Assembly (NCBI RefSeq): GCF_900591205.1
Contig: NZ_UUPU01000085.1
Span: 62,001-126,000 of the forward strand
Length of the DNA: 64,000 bases
Direction of reading: 5' to 3'
DNA from: Pseudomonas viridiflava
Lineage (GTDB): Bacteria; Pseudomonadota; Gammaproteobacteria; Pseudomonadales; Pseudomonadaceae
Both the position numbers and the translations under genes were made by a program. Of the stretch, positions 17,018-25,889 are shown piece after piece. Under the pieces are notes generated by a model that saw nothing but the letters and a program-made list of their open reading frames with translations, was not told the DNA's origin and did not search any database. How positions within the stretch are numbered: position 1 is the first letter of the stretch; each line of letters opens with the position of its first letter.

Positions 17018-18199
17018 ATGCTTAGTGCCCAAGACCGTGCCATCGTCAAATCCACCGTGCCCTTGCTGGAAAGCGGCGGCGAAGCGCTGATCACCCATTT
17101 CTACCGCATGATGCTGTCCGAATACCCCGAAGTGCGCCCGCTGTTCAACCAGGCCCACCAGGCCAGCGGCGACCAGCCCCGCGCCCTGGCCAATGGCGTG
17201 TTGATGTATGCGCGGCATATCGACCAGTTGGATCAGTTGGGCGACCTGGTAGCCAAGATCATCAACAAGCATGTGGCGTTGCAGATTCTGCCGGAACATT
17301 ACCCGATCGTCGGCGCGTGCTTGCTGCGGGCTATCTTTGAAGTGCTGGGCAGCGAGATTGCCACCCCCGAGGTGATGAGTGCCTGGGGCGCGGCGTATGG
17401 CCAACTGGCGGATATCCTGATCGGTGCCGAGGCTGCCATTTATGACGAGAAAGCCCAGGCCCCCGGTGGCTGGCGCGGTGCACGCTCGTTCAAGGTGGTC
17501 AAGCGTGTGGAGGAGAGCGCCGAGATCGTCTCCTTCTACTTTGCCCCTGTGGATAACGGCCAGATCCTCGCTGCCGCGCCGGGCCAGTACATCGGCATGA
17601 AGCTGGTGCTGGATGGCGAAGAAGTGCGGCGCAATTACTCGTTGTCGGCGCTGACCGATGCGGGCCAGTACCGCATCAGCGTCAAGCGCGAAGCCGGTGG
17701 CCGGGTGTCCAACTACCTGCATGACCACTTGCACGTCGGCGCGAGCATCGACCTGTTCACTCCGTCGGGCGAGTTCACGCTGGCGGCCGGCGATAAGCCG
17801 CTGGTGCTGATCAGCGGCGGCGTTGGCATCACGCCGACCTTGCCGATGCTCGAAGCGGCATTGGCGACAAAACGCCCGGTGCATTTTATCCACTGCGCGC
17901 GTAATGGCGGGGTGCATGCGTTTCGCGACTGGGTGGACGGCTTGGCCGCTGAACATCCGCAGCTCAAGCGCTTCTATTGCTATGCCGAGGATGACGGCGT
18001 GAGCCCGGCGGCGGACAAGGTGGGCATGCTGAACCAGGAGCAACTGGCGGCGTGGTTACCTGAACAGCGCGACCTGGATGCTTACTTCCTGGGCCCTAAA
18101 GGCTTCATGGCGGCGATCAAGCGCCACCTCAAGGCGCTGGGCGTACCGGAGAAGCAAAGCCGCTACGAGTTCTTCGGCCCGGCGGCGGCCCTGGAATAA
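17018..18199 (+). CDS. hmp: Flavohemoglobin (nitric oxide dioxygenase)
   Basis: This 393-aa flavohemoprotein converts NO and O2 to nitrate with NAD(P)H. The N-terminal globin domain has the proximal His in LQILPEHYPIVG. It is followed by an FAD-binding barrel (RRNYSLSA) and an NAD-binding domain (LVLISGGVGITPTLPML, ending KQSRYEFFGPAAAL). The start at 17018 is preceded by CAGGAGG. NorR and its sites lie immediately upstream, so NO should induce it. In Pseudomonas the gene is also named fhp. Confidence 0.95.
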   Translation: MLSAQDRAIVKSTVPLLESGGEALITHFYRMMLSEYPEVRPLFNQAHQASGDQPRALANGVLMYARHIDQLDQLGDLVAKIINKHVALQILPEHYPIVGACLLRAIFEVLGSEIATPEVMSAWGAAYGQLADILIGAEAAIYDEKAQAPGGWRGARSFKVVKRVEESAEIVSFYFAPVDNGQILAAAPGQYIGMKLVLDGEEVRRNYSLSALTDAGQYRISVKREAGGRVSNYLHDHLHVGASIDLFTPSGEFTLAAGDKPLVLISGGVGITPTLPMLEAALATKRPVHFIHCARNGGVHAFRDWVDGLAAEHPQLKRFYCYAEDDGVSPAADKVGMLNQEQLAAWLPEQRDLDAYFLGPKGFMAAIKRHLKALGVPEKQSRYEFFGPAAALE

Positions 18200-18226
18200 G
18201 GTTTAGACCGCACCACCGAGTCGGCA

Positions 18227-18296
18227 CCATCGCGGGCAAGCCCGGCTCCCACAGTGGAATACAATCCACTGTGGGAGCCGGGCTTGCCCGCGATGG
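18227..18296. repeat. Perfect 32-bp inverted repeat (REP pair)
   Basis: The arms at 18227-18258 and 18265-18296 are exact reverse complements around a 6-bp loop. The core GCGGGCAAGCCCGGCTCCCAC is the REP variant with CCGGC, also related to the element at 43327. It could act as a terminator or mRNA-stabilising hairpin after hmp. Confidence 0.9.
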
Positions 18297-18413
18297 CGTC
18301 CGCACAGTCACAACATTTCCCACGATTAATCCCCCGTTAACCCCCTCTGTTTAAACCTCTCTCTGTGTGTAAACTTGCGCCCATCGGGCACAACCAAACA
18401 AAGGGAAACGGGG

Positions 18414-18920
18414 ATGAGTGACGAATTGCGTTTAGGCAGGGAGCGACGCTTTCTGGTGTTGCTGGGCATCATCTGCCTGGCGCTGATTGGCGGTGCACTC
18501 TATATGCAGGTGGTACTGGGCGAGGCGCCGTGCCCGCTGTGCATCCTGCAGCGCTACGCCTTGCTGTTGATTGCAGTATTCGCGTTCATCGGCGCGGCGA
18601 TGCGCACCAAAGGCGCGATTACGCTGTTTGAAGGGCTGGTAGTGCTCAGCGCCCTCGGCGGCGTGGCGGCGGCCGGCCATCATGTGTACACCCAGTTCTT
18701 CCCTCAGGTCAGCTGCGGCATTGATGTGCTGCAACCGATCGTCGATGACCTGCCCCTGGCCAAGGTGTTCCCGCTGGGCTTCCAGGTCGACGGCTTTTGC
18801 AGCACCCCGTACCCGCCGATTCTCGGGCTGTCCCTGGCGCAGTGGGCCCTGGTGGCCTTCGTGCTGACCGTGATCCTGGTGCCGCTGGGCATCTATCGGA
18901 ATCGCCAACACAAAGGCTGA
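18414..18920 (+). CDS. dsbB: Disulfide bond formation protein DsbB
   Basis: The 168-aa inner-membrane protein has four hydrophobic helices. The first periplasmic loop carries Cys40 and Cys43 in CPLCILQRYAL and the second loop has the cysteines SCGIDV and GFCSTP. DsbB reoxidises DsbA and passes electrons to ubiquinone. ATG 18414 follows AACGGGG; an earlier in-frame start would add an unrelated segment. A strong terminator follows. Pseudomonas often has two dsbB paralogues, and this copy sits next to the cyo operon. Confidence 0.92.
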   Translation: MSDELRLGRERRFLVLLGIICLALIGGALYMQVVLGEAPCPLCILQRYALLLIAVFAFIGAAMRTKGAITLFEGLVVLSALGGVAAAGHHVYTQFFPQVSCGIDVLQPIVDDLPLAKVFPLGFQVDGFCSTPYPPILGLSLAQWALVAFVLTVILVPLGIYRNRQHKG

Positions 18921-18932
18921 ACCTTTGCGCAA

Positions 18933-18972
18933 ACGCCCCGGTCCTTGTTGAAGGCAGGCCGGGGCGTTTTTG
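18933..18972 (+). terminator. Rho-independent terminator after dsbB
   Basis: An ACGCCCCGG/CCGGGGCGT stem is followed by TTTTTGTGTG. Confidence 0.85.
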
Positions 18973-19711
18973 TGTGTGGGGTTTTGTGAAAGGGCTGTGA
19001 CGAGGGGCAACTTCAGGTGTGCGCAGCGTGCGACATGTTGTCACACGGACGCTGTCGCAGGACGTTTCTGACTCGCCGATGGGCCGCTTAAATTTGCACC
19101 AACCGGTCAATTTGTGCTGTCAGTTCGTCGTTTGAACAGCGCTCGGAAGGTCGCGTGGTTCGCGCTTCGCAGTGATGTCCCAATGCCTTGTTTTATGGGG
19201 GCTTGCATGGGTTTGCCATGCCCTTACGCGCTGTAAGGGATGCGACTCACCGGCTAATAACAGGGCAATTTTTGTGGTTTTTGTTGAGAATTGAACGCGA
19301 TAAGATCGCGAACCCTTGCAATAATGGTGAAGGATTATTGCTGTATTCGATAAAAATTATTTCTTTATAAGACATGGTTTATACATCGCTAGCTAACTAC
19401 AATCGCCCGCACTGAATGTCCGGTGCTGTTCAATATTTGAGCATTGGAGCGGTCGAGGGGCAGATGGATGGCTCTGTGCGACCACAAGGTTCCGGCAGCC
19501 TTTCAACTATCCGCACCAAATGGAATTGGTCTGTAACAGGGCCTTTAACCACGAAATCGAATAAGAACTCACCGCAGGTCCGTGAAACGTACAGTTATGG
19601 CGTGACGGGCAGGCTCTTATTCAATCGAAGAGAAATGCCAACCCTTGGCAGGGTGAAGTGTTGGCGATCAAAACCCAACTGCATTGCGCAAGCTGCTTTA
19701 GAGGTCGTGAG
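18973..19711. other. Long upstream region of the cyo operon
   Basis: About 740 bp lie without a convincing gene between dsbB and cyoA. Short frames are present but none resembles a protein family. The region becomes A/T-rich around 19260-19400, where a promoter is expected. It includes a perfect 8-bp inverted repeat at 19318-19341. It probably carries the cyo promoter and a long leader; cyo is a known target of catabolite and oxygen control in Pseudomonas. Confidence 0.5.
19318..19341. promoter_or_regulatory. Inverted repeat GCAATAAT/ATTATTGC upstream of cyoA
   Basis: Two perfect 8-bp arms (19318-19325 and 19334-19341) surround an 8-bp spacer in the A/T-rich part of the cyo upstream region. 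It may be a regulator binding site or an RNA hairpin. No known consensus is claimed. Confidence 0.4.
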
Positions 19712-20653
19712 ATGAGTAAAAACAGGTACCCCCGATTACTAGGCTTTTTGCCGCTGCTTGGCATGATGTTAATGCTGGGAGGCTGCAAGTGGACCTTGCT
19801 CGACCCTAAAGGTCAGGTCGGTCTGGATCAACGAAACCTGATCATCACCGCCACCCTGCTGATGCTGTTGGTCGTGGTGCCTGTGATCATCATGACCTTC
19901 GCCTTCGCCTGGAAATACCGCGCGTCGAACACCAGCGCTACCTACGCGCCTAAGTGGTCGCATTCCACCAAGATCGAAATCGCGGTGTGGCTGGTTCCGA
20001 TCCTCATCATCATCGCCTTGGGTTACATCACCTATAAGTCGACTCACGAGCTGGACCCGTACCGTCCGCTGGAGTCCGACGTCAAGCCGATCAATATCGA
20101 AGTGGTCGCGCTGGACTGGAAGTGGCTGTTCATCTACCCGGACCTGGGTATCGCCACGGTTAACCAGATTCGGTTCCCGGAGAACACTCCGCTTAATTTC
20201 CGGATCACCTCCGACGCCGTGATGAACTCGTTCTTCATCCCTGCTCTGGGCGGTCAGATCTACGCGATGGCAGGCATGCAGACCCGCCTGCACCTGATCG
20301 CCAACGAAAAAGCTGAAATGGAAGGCATCTCCGCTAACTACAGCGGCGCTGGCTTCACCGGCATGAAATTCAAAGCGATCTCGACGAGCCAGGAAGATTT
20401 CAACGCCTGGGTAGCCGAAGTCAAGGCCGCACCTAAACAGCTTGATCAAGCTGAATACGACGCCCTGACCAAACCAAGCCAGAACAACCCAGTCGCCCTG
20501 TACTCCACGTATGAGCCGAACCTGTTTCAGAAAATCGTCGACAAGTACGAAGGTATGAAGCCAGGCAAGCCGGTCAAGCACGAGAAGAAAGAAGTGGCCG
20601 CGGTTGAAGGTTCTGACACGGGCTCGCATTCAACTGCTGGGGCAGAGGAGTAA
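19712..20653 (+). CDS. cyoA: Cytochrome bo3 ubiquinol oxidase subunit II
   Basis: The 314-aa lipoprotein subunit has a lipobox at LMLGGC (Cys25), two transmembrane helices and a periplasmic cupredoxin domain (VVALDWKWLFIYPDLGIATVNQ). The CuA ligands of cytochrome c oxidases are absent, as in quinol oxidases. ATG 19712 gives the family-typical signal sequence; longer forms are not supported. First gene of cyoABCDE, with cyoB beginning 3 bp after its stop. Confidence 0.95.
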   Translation: MSKNRYPRLLGFLPLLGMMLMLGGCKWTLLDPKGQVGLDQRNLIITATLLMLLVVVPVIIMTFAFAWKYRASNTSATYAPKWSHSTKIEIAVWLVPILIIIALGYITYKSTHELDPYRPLESDVKPINIEVVALDWKWLFIYPDLGIATVNQIRFPENTPLNFRITSDAVMNSFFIPALGGQIYAMAGMQTRLHLIANEKAEMEGISANYSGAGFTGMKFKAISTSQEDFNAWVAEVKAAPKQLDQAEYDALTKPSQNNPVALYSTYEPNLFQKIVDKYEGMKPGKPVKHEKKEVAAVEGSDTGSHSTAGAEE

Positions 20654-20656
20654 ACG

Positions 20657-22675
20657 ATGTTTGGTAAATTAAGTTGGGATGCGGTCCCGTTCCACGAGCC
20701 GATCGTAATGGTGACCATCGCCATGATCGCGCTGGGTGGTCTGGCACTGTTTGCAGCAATCACTTATTTCAAGAAGTGGACCTACCTGTGGACCGAGTGG
20801 CTGACTTCGGTCGACCACAAGAAAATCGGTGTCATGTACGTCATCGTTGCCATGGTCATGCTGCTGCGTGGTTTTGCCGACGCCATCATGATGCGTACCC
20901 AGTTGGCCATGGCCACCGAGGGTTCGCCTGGCTACCTGCCGCCTGAACACTATGACCAGATCTTCACCGCTCACGGTGTGATCATGATCATCTTCATGGC
21001 GATGCCATTCTTCACCGGCTTGATGAACCTTGCCTTGCCGCTGCAGATCGGTGCCCGTGACGTTGCCTACCCGTTCCTGAACTCCCTGAGCTTCTGGCTG
21101 CTGGTTTCCGGCGTTGTTCTGATCAACCTGTCCCTGGGCGTCGGCGAATTCGCCAAGACCGGCTGGGTCGCGTATCCGCCATTGTCGGGCCTGCAATACA
21201 GCCCTGGCGTGGGTGTGGACTACTACATCTGGGCGCTACAGTTATCAGGACTCGGGACGACACTGACGGGGGTCAACTTCCTGGCCACCGTCCTGAAGAT
21301 GCGCGCCCCTGGCATGAAACTGATGGACATGCCGATCTTCACCTGGACCTGCACCTGGGCCAACGTCCTGATCGTGGCTTCGTTCCCGATCCTGGCCGCT
21401 ACCATGGCGCTGCTGTCGCTTGACCGTTACCTGGATTTCCACATTTTCACCAATGAACTTGGTGGTAATCCAATGATGTACGTGAACCTGTTCTGGGCAT
21501 GGGGTCACCCTGAGGTGTACATCCTGATCCTGCCAGCGTTCGGTATCTTCTCCGAAGTGATCTCGACCTTTACCGGCAAGCGCCTGTTTGGTCACCACTC
21601 GATGGTCTACGCTTCCGGCGCGATCTCGGTACTGGGCTTCATGGTTTGGCTGCACCACTTCTTCACCATGGGTTCGGGGGCCAGCGTCAACGCCTTCTTC
21701 GGCCTGGCGACGATGCTGATTTCGATCCCGACGGGGGTGAAGCTATTCAACTGGCTGTTCACCATCTACCACGGTCGTCTGCGCATGACCAGCCAGGTCC
21801 TGTGGACCCTGGGCTTCATGGTGACCTTCGCCATCGGCGGCATGACCGGCGTACTGCTGGCCATCCCGGGCGCTGACTTCGTCCTGCACAACAGCCTGTT
21901 CGTGATCGCTCACTTCCATAACGTGATCATCGGTGGTGCTGTATTCGGCTACATCGCTGGTTTCAGCTTCTACTTCCCGAAAGCGTTCGGCTTCAAGCTG
22001 CACGAAGGTTGGGGCAAGGCTGCATTCTGGTTCTGGATCTCGGGCTTCTTCGTCGCGTTCATGCCGCTCTACGCTCTGGGCTTCATGGGCATGACCCGTC
22101 GTCTGAACGCTACTACCAACCCTGAGTGGGTGCCGTACCTGTACGTCGCCATGTTCGGTGCGTTGATGATCGCTGCCGGTATCGCCTGCCAGCTGATCCA
22201 GCTGTACGTGAGTATCCGTGACCGTAAGCAGAACGCTTGCGACTCTGGCGACCCATGGAATGGCCACACCCTGGAATGGTCGACCTCGTCGCCACCACCG
22301 TTCTACAACTTCGCTGTGATCCCTACTGCGAACACCATTGATGCGTTCACCGAAGCCAAGGAAGACGGTACTGCGTACCAGCGACCTAAGCACTACGAAC
22401 CGATCCACATGCCAAACAACACCGCCACCGGCGTAGTGATGGGCGCGCTGTTGACCGTGTTCGGTTTCGCGATGATCTGGCACATCTGGTGGCTGGCAAT
22501 CGTGGGCCTGGTAGGCACCATCGGTTACTTCATCGTCCACGCTGCACGTGATGATCAAGGCTACATGGTGCCGGTCGAAACGATCGAACGCATCGAAGCC
22601 GAGCAGCACGCTCGCCTGGTCGCCGAGAAGAAAATCCCGGCCAACCGTGTAGAAACCTCGTTGGAACAGGCTTAA
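20657..22675 (+). CDS. cyoB: Cytochrome bo3 ubiquinol oxidase subunit I
   Basis: The 672-aa haem-copper oxidase subunit I is the catalytic core and proton pump of the oxidase, reducing O2 to water with ubiquinol. WAWGHPEVYILILPAFG holds the CuB-ligand His and the cross-linked Tyr, and MVWLHHFFTMG and FVIAHFHNVIIGG hold further CuB and haem ligands. Full length for the family, encoded tightly between cyoA and cyoC. Confidence 0.97.
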   Translation: MFGKLSWDAVPFHEPIVMVTIAMIALGGLALFAAITYFKKWTYLWTEWLTSVDHKKIGVMYVIVAMVMLLRGFADAIMMRTQLAMATEGSPGYLPPEHYDQIFTAHGVIMIIFMAMPFFTGLMNLALPLQIGARDVAYPFLNSLSFWLLVSGVVLINLSLGVGEFAKTGWVAYPPLSGLQYSPGVGVDYYIWALQLSGLGTTLTGVNFLATVLKMRAPGMKLMDMPIFTWTCTWANVLIVASFPILAATMALLSLDRYLDFHIFTNELGGNPMMYVNLFWAWGHPEVYILILPAFGIFSEVISTFTGKRLFGHHSMVYASGAISVLGFMVWLHHFFTMGSGASVNAFFGLATMLISIPTGVKLFNWLFTIYHGRLRMTSQVLWTLGFMVTFAIGGMTGVLLAIPGADFVLHNSLFVIAHFHNVIIGGAVFGYIAGFSFYFPKAFGFKLHEGWGKAAFWFWISGFFVAFMPLYALGFMGMTRRLNATTNPEWVPYLYVAMFGALMIAAGIACQLIQLYVSIRDRKQNACDSGDPWNGHTLEWSTSSPPPFYNFAVIPTANTIDAFTEAKEDGTAYQRPKHYEPIHMPNNTATGVVMGALLTVFGFAMIWHIWWLAIVGLVGTIGYFIVHAARDDQGYMVPVETIERIEAEQHARLVAEKKIPANRVETSLEQA

Positions 22676-22678
22676 ACC

Positions 22679-23305
22679 ATGTCGAACTTAGTGACCAATG
22701 CTGGACACGCCCATGTCGATGATCATGGGCACGATGACCATCACCACGACTCGGGGCCAATGACCGTTTTCGGTTTCTGGCTCTACCTGATGACCGACTG
22801 CATCTTGTTTGCGTCGATCTTCGCGGTGTACGCGGTACTGGTAAACAACGTAGCGGGTGGCCCGTCGGGCCACGACATCTTCGAACTGCCTTACGTGCTC
22901 GGCGAAACCGCCTTGCTGTTGTTCAGTTCGATCACCTACGGCTTCGCCATGTTGGCCTTCTACAAGGGCAACAAGAAAGGCGTACTGAGCTGGTTGGCAC
23001 TGACCTTCCTGTTCGGCCTGGGCTTTATCGGCATGGAGATCAACGAGTTCCACCTGTTGATCTCCGAAGGCTACGGCCCGCACCGTTCCGGTTTCCTGTC
23101 GGCGTTCTTCACGCTGGTCGGCACCCACGGTCTGCACGTAACTGCCGGCCTGCTGTGGATGGCGGTGATGATGTATCAGGTCAATAAACACGGCCTGACC
23201 AACACCAACAAGACTCGCCTGAGCTGCCTGAGCCTGTTCTGGCACTTCCTGGACGTGGTCTGGATCTGCGTCTTCACCGTTGTTTACCTGATGGGGACTC
23301 TGTAA
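22679..23305 (+). CDS. cyoC: Cytochrome bo3 ubiquinol oxidase subunit III
   Basis: This 208-aa protein has five hydrophobic helices and matches haem-copper oxidase subunit III. A His-rich cytoplasmic N-terminus (HAHVDDHGHDDHHHD) precedes the first helix, and the C-terminal WHFLDVVWICVFTVVYLMG is diagnostic. It supports assembly of the oxidase. Its stop codon shares one base with the start of cyoD. Confidence 0.96.
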   Translation: MSNLVTNAGHAHVDDHGHDDHHHDSGPMTVFGFWLYLMTDCILFASIFAVYAVLVNNVAGGPSGHDIFELPYVLGETALLLFSSITYGFAMLAFYKGNKKGVLSWLALTFLFGLGFIGMEINEFHLLISEGYGPHRSGFLSAFFTLVGTHGLHVTAGLLWMAVMMYQVNKHGLTNTNKTRLSCLSLFWHFLDVVWICVFTVVYLMGTL

Positions 23306-23646
23306 TGGCTAATGCACACTCCCATGACCATGACAGCCATGATGCAAGCCACGGCAGCGTTAAGTCCTATGCTATCGGCTTCATCCTGTCGGTAATCCTG
23401 ACGCTCATCCCGTTCGGTCTGGTGATGTACCCGACTTTGCCGAAGTCGATCACGTTGATGATCGTATTGGCGTTCGCGGTGATTCAGGTTCTGGTTCACC
23501 TGGTGTACTTCCTGCACCTGGATCGCTCGAAAGAGCAGCGCGATAACGTGATTGCGTTTGTGTTCGCAGGTCTTGTGATCCTGCTGCTGGTTGGCCTGTC
23601 GATATGGATCATGTTCAGCATCCATACGTTCATGATGGCGAAGTGA
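23305..23646 (+). CDS. cyoD: Cytochrome bo3 ubiquinol oxidase subunit IV
   Basis: The 113-aa small subunit has three transmembrane helices and a His-rich start (HSHDHDSHDASHGSVKSY). LVHLVYFLHLD is conserved in the family. It assists CuB loading during oxidase assembly. It overlaps cyoC by 1 bp and is followed 11 bp later by cyoE. Confidence 0.95.
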   Translation: MANAHSHDHDSHDASHGSVKSYAIGFILSVILTLIPFGLVMYPTLPKSITLMIVLAFAVIQVLVHLVYFLHLDRSKEQRDNVIAFVFAGLVILLLVGLSIWIMFSIHTFMMAK

Positions 23647-23657
23647 GGTAAGACCCG

Positions 23658-24545
23658 ATGTCGCTTAAGCACTTTATCCAAATCACCAAACCGGGGATCA
23701 TTTTCGGTAACGTGCTTTCTGTGGCGGGCGGTTTCTTCCTGGCCTCCAAGGGGCATGTCGATCTGGCCATTTTCCTGGCTGCAATGATCGGCACGTCCCT
23801 GGTGGTAGCTTCCGGTTGTGTATTCAACAACTGCATCGACCGTGACATTGATATCAAGATGGAGCGCACCAAGAATCGCGTGCTGGTGCAGGGCCTTATC
23901 TCCCTGAAACTGGCACTGATCTATGCGACCGTTCTGGGTATTGCCGGTGTAGCACTGTTGTACAAGGTGGCCAACCCGCTGGCGGCGCTGTTTGCCGTGA
24001 TCGGTTTTGTCATCTACGTCGGCCTTTACAGCCTGTACCTCAAGCGCAAGTCGGTGCACGGCACGCTGGTGGGCAGTCTGTCGGGGGCGATGCCGCCGGT
24101 AATTGGTTATGTGGCTGTGACCAATAGCTTCGACATGGCCGCGCTGACGCTACTGGTGATGTTCAGCCTGTGGCAGATGCCGCATTCCTACGCCATCGCG
24201 ATTTTCCGCTTCAATGACTACCTCGCTGCGTCGATTCCGGTTCTGCCGGTCAAACGTGGCATCCAGGTAGCCAAGAAACACATCCTGCTGTACATCCTGG
24301 CCTTCCTCGTGGCGACCTTGATGTTGACCTTCAGTGGCTACGCCGGCATGAGCTACCTCGCCGTCGCCGCCGCCATGGGCATGTACTGGTTGTACATGGC
24401 CTGGACCGGCTACAAGGCGGTGGATGACACCGTCTGGGCGCGCAAGCTGTTCGTGTTCTCGATCTTCACCATCACCGCGCTCAGCGTGATGATGTCCCTG
24501 GATTTCCAAGTGCCGAAAGAGCTGTTGCTGACCTACGCTCACTGA
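23658..24545 (+). CDS. cyoE: Protohaem IX farnesyltransferase (haem O synthase)
   Basis: The 295-aa UbiA-family prenyltransferase has about nine membrane helices and the prenyl-diphosphate motif NNCIDRDIDIKMERTKNR. It adds a farnesyl group to haem B to make haem O for the bo3 oxidase encoded by the upstream genes. Last gene of the operon, followed by a strong terminator. Confidence 0.95.
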   Translation: MSLKHFIQITKPGIIFGNVLSVAGGFFLASKGHVDLAIFLAAMIGTSLVVASGCVFNNCIDRDIDIKMERTKNRVLVQGLISLKLALIYATVLGIAGVALLYKVANPLAALFAVIGFVIYVGLYSLYLKRKSVHGTLVGSLSGAMPPVIGYVAVTNSFDMAALTLLVMFSLWQMPHSYAIAIFRFNDYLAASIPVLPVKRGIQVAKKHILLYILAFLVATLMLTFSGYAGMSYLAVAAAMGMYWLYMAWTGYKAVDDTVWARKLFVFSIFTITALSVMMSLDFQVPKELLLTYAH

Positions 24546-24562
24546 GTGTCACCGCAGTGAAA

Positions 24563-24596
24563 GAGCCCCGCCTTCGAGAGAAGCGCGGGGCTTTTT
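24563..24596 (+). terminator. Rho-independent terminator of the cyo operon
   Basis: An AGCCCCGC/GCGGGGCT stem with a TTCGAGAGAA-type loop is followed by TTTTTCTTG, 18 bp after the cyoE stop. Confidence 0.88.
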
Positions 24597-24691
24597 CTTG
24601 GGTGCAGGTTTAAATTCGCGGGCGTATTTCTCGTCATACCCCTCTGTACATGCCGTGCGAATCCATCACCCCTCTACAAGGAGTAGCCACC

Positions 24692-25774
24692 ATGGTCAGC
24701 GTTAGTCGTCGATCCCTTCTCGCCCTGGGGGCCGCCTTGCCCTTGCTGGGGCGCCTGGATTGGGCCATTGCCGCCCAGCCGCCGATCAAGACCGACAAGG
24801 TACTGCTCAACTACAACGAAAGCCCCTACGGCGCCTCACAGGCTGCACGCGCTGCGATGCAGAACGGAATCGCCACGGCCGGTCGCTATCCCTACAAACA
24901 CATGTACGCCCTGGCAGCGTTGTTTGCCCAGCAGCAGGGGATTGCCGAAGAACAGGTGGCGGTGTTCGCCGGCTCCATGGCGGCCCTGCGCTACGCAGTG
25001 CTGGCATTTACCAGCGAAACCCGTGGCCTGGTGATGGCCACGCCGTCCTACGAAGTGCCACGCCAGGCCGCCGAATCGAACCAGGCGCCGGTGCGCGAAG
25101 TGGACCTCAACGCCGATCACGCGCATGACCTCCCGGCCATGCTCGCCGCCGACCCGCAGGCCGGCATGCTCTACCTGTGCAACCCCAACAACCCCACCGG
25201 CACCCTCACGCCCACCGAAGCGATACGCCAGGCGCTGGCCAACAAACCCAAAGGCAGCGTTTTAGTGGTGGACGAGGCGTACATCGACTTTTCCGACGCG
25301 CCCAGCGTGGTGAGTTGGGTCAAGGACCACGACGACCTGCTGGTATTACGCACCTTCTCGAAAATCTACGGCATGGCCGGCGCCCGCCTGGGCCTGGCGA
25401 TCGGCCATCCAGCGCTCCTGGAGCGGCTGGCGGTGTTCGGCGGCGACAACGTACCGGCGGGCTCCAGCTTGCTCGGCGGTATTGCCAGCCTTGAAGACAT
25501 CAAGCTGCTGCCGCAACGCAAGGCGCTCAATGCGCAACTGCGCGATGAGACCGTCAGTTGGCTCAAGGCCCGAGGTTTTACCTGCACGGCGTCGCAGAGC
25601 AACTGCTTCATGATCGACGTGAAGCAGCCCGCGGCGCAGGTCATCGACAAGCTTGCAGCGCAAGGCGTGATGATCGGACGGGTGTGGAAGAACTGGCCGC
25701 AGTGGGTGCGGGTCACAGTGGGGAGCAAGAGGGAGATGGCGCGTTTTCGCGAGGTGTTCGCGGCGCAGGTCTGA
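24692..25774 (+). CDS. Tat-exported HisC-like aminotransferase
   Basis: The 360-aa fold-type I PLP enzyme resembles histidinol-phosphate aminotransferase: NPNNPTG, VVDEAYIDF and the PLP-lysine region RTFSKIYGMAGARLG are intact. A leader with a twin arginine (VSRRSLLALGAALPLL) and a cleavage-like AIAAQPP indicates Tat export of the folded holoenzyme, whereas normal HisC is cytoplasmic. It is preceded by CAAGGAG and lies alone between the cyo terminator and a REP element. The substrate is unknown; its role is unlikely to be histidine synthesis. Confidence 0.85.
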   Translation: MVSVSRRSLLALGAALPLLGRLDWAIAAQPPIKTDKVLLNYNESPYGASQAARAAMQNGIATAGRYPYKHMYALAALFAQQQGIAEEQVAVFAGSMAALRYAVLAFTSETRGLVMATPSYEVPRQAAESNQAPVREVDLNADHAHDLPAMLAADPQAGMLYLCNPNNPTGTLTPTEAIRQALANKPKGSVLVVDEAYIDFSDAPSVVSWVKDHDDLLVLRTFSKIYGMAGARLGLAIGHPALLERLAVFGGDNVPAGSSLLGGIASLEDIKLLPQRKALNAQLRDETVSWLKARGFTCTASQSNCFMIDVKQPAAQVIDKLAAQGVMIGRVWKNWPQWVRVTVGSKREMARFREVFAAQV

Positions 25775-25782
25775 CATTGGAA

Positions 25783-25869
25783 TGTGGGAGCTGGCGTGCC
25801 TGCGATAGCATCACCTCGGTTTCATTGATGTACCGAGGTGTCTGCATCGCAGGCAAGCCAGCTCCCACA
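25783..25869. repeat. REP palindromic element
   Basis: A TGTGGGAGCTGG arm and its inverted CCAGCTCCCACA partner flank a less conserved centre, 9 bp after the aminotransferase stop codon and 20 bp before the stop of the convergent 239-aa gene. Confidence 0.88.
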
Positions 25870-25889
25870 GGTTGGCCTGAGTTTTCGGG

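Noticed and set aside
19416..19715. 99-aa reading frame just before cyoA
   Set aside because: It overlaps the cyoA start, has no recognisable protein features, and would leave no room for the cyo leader.
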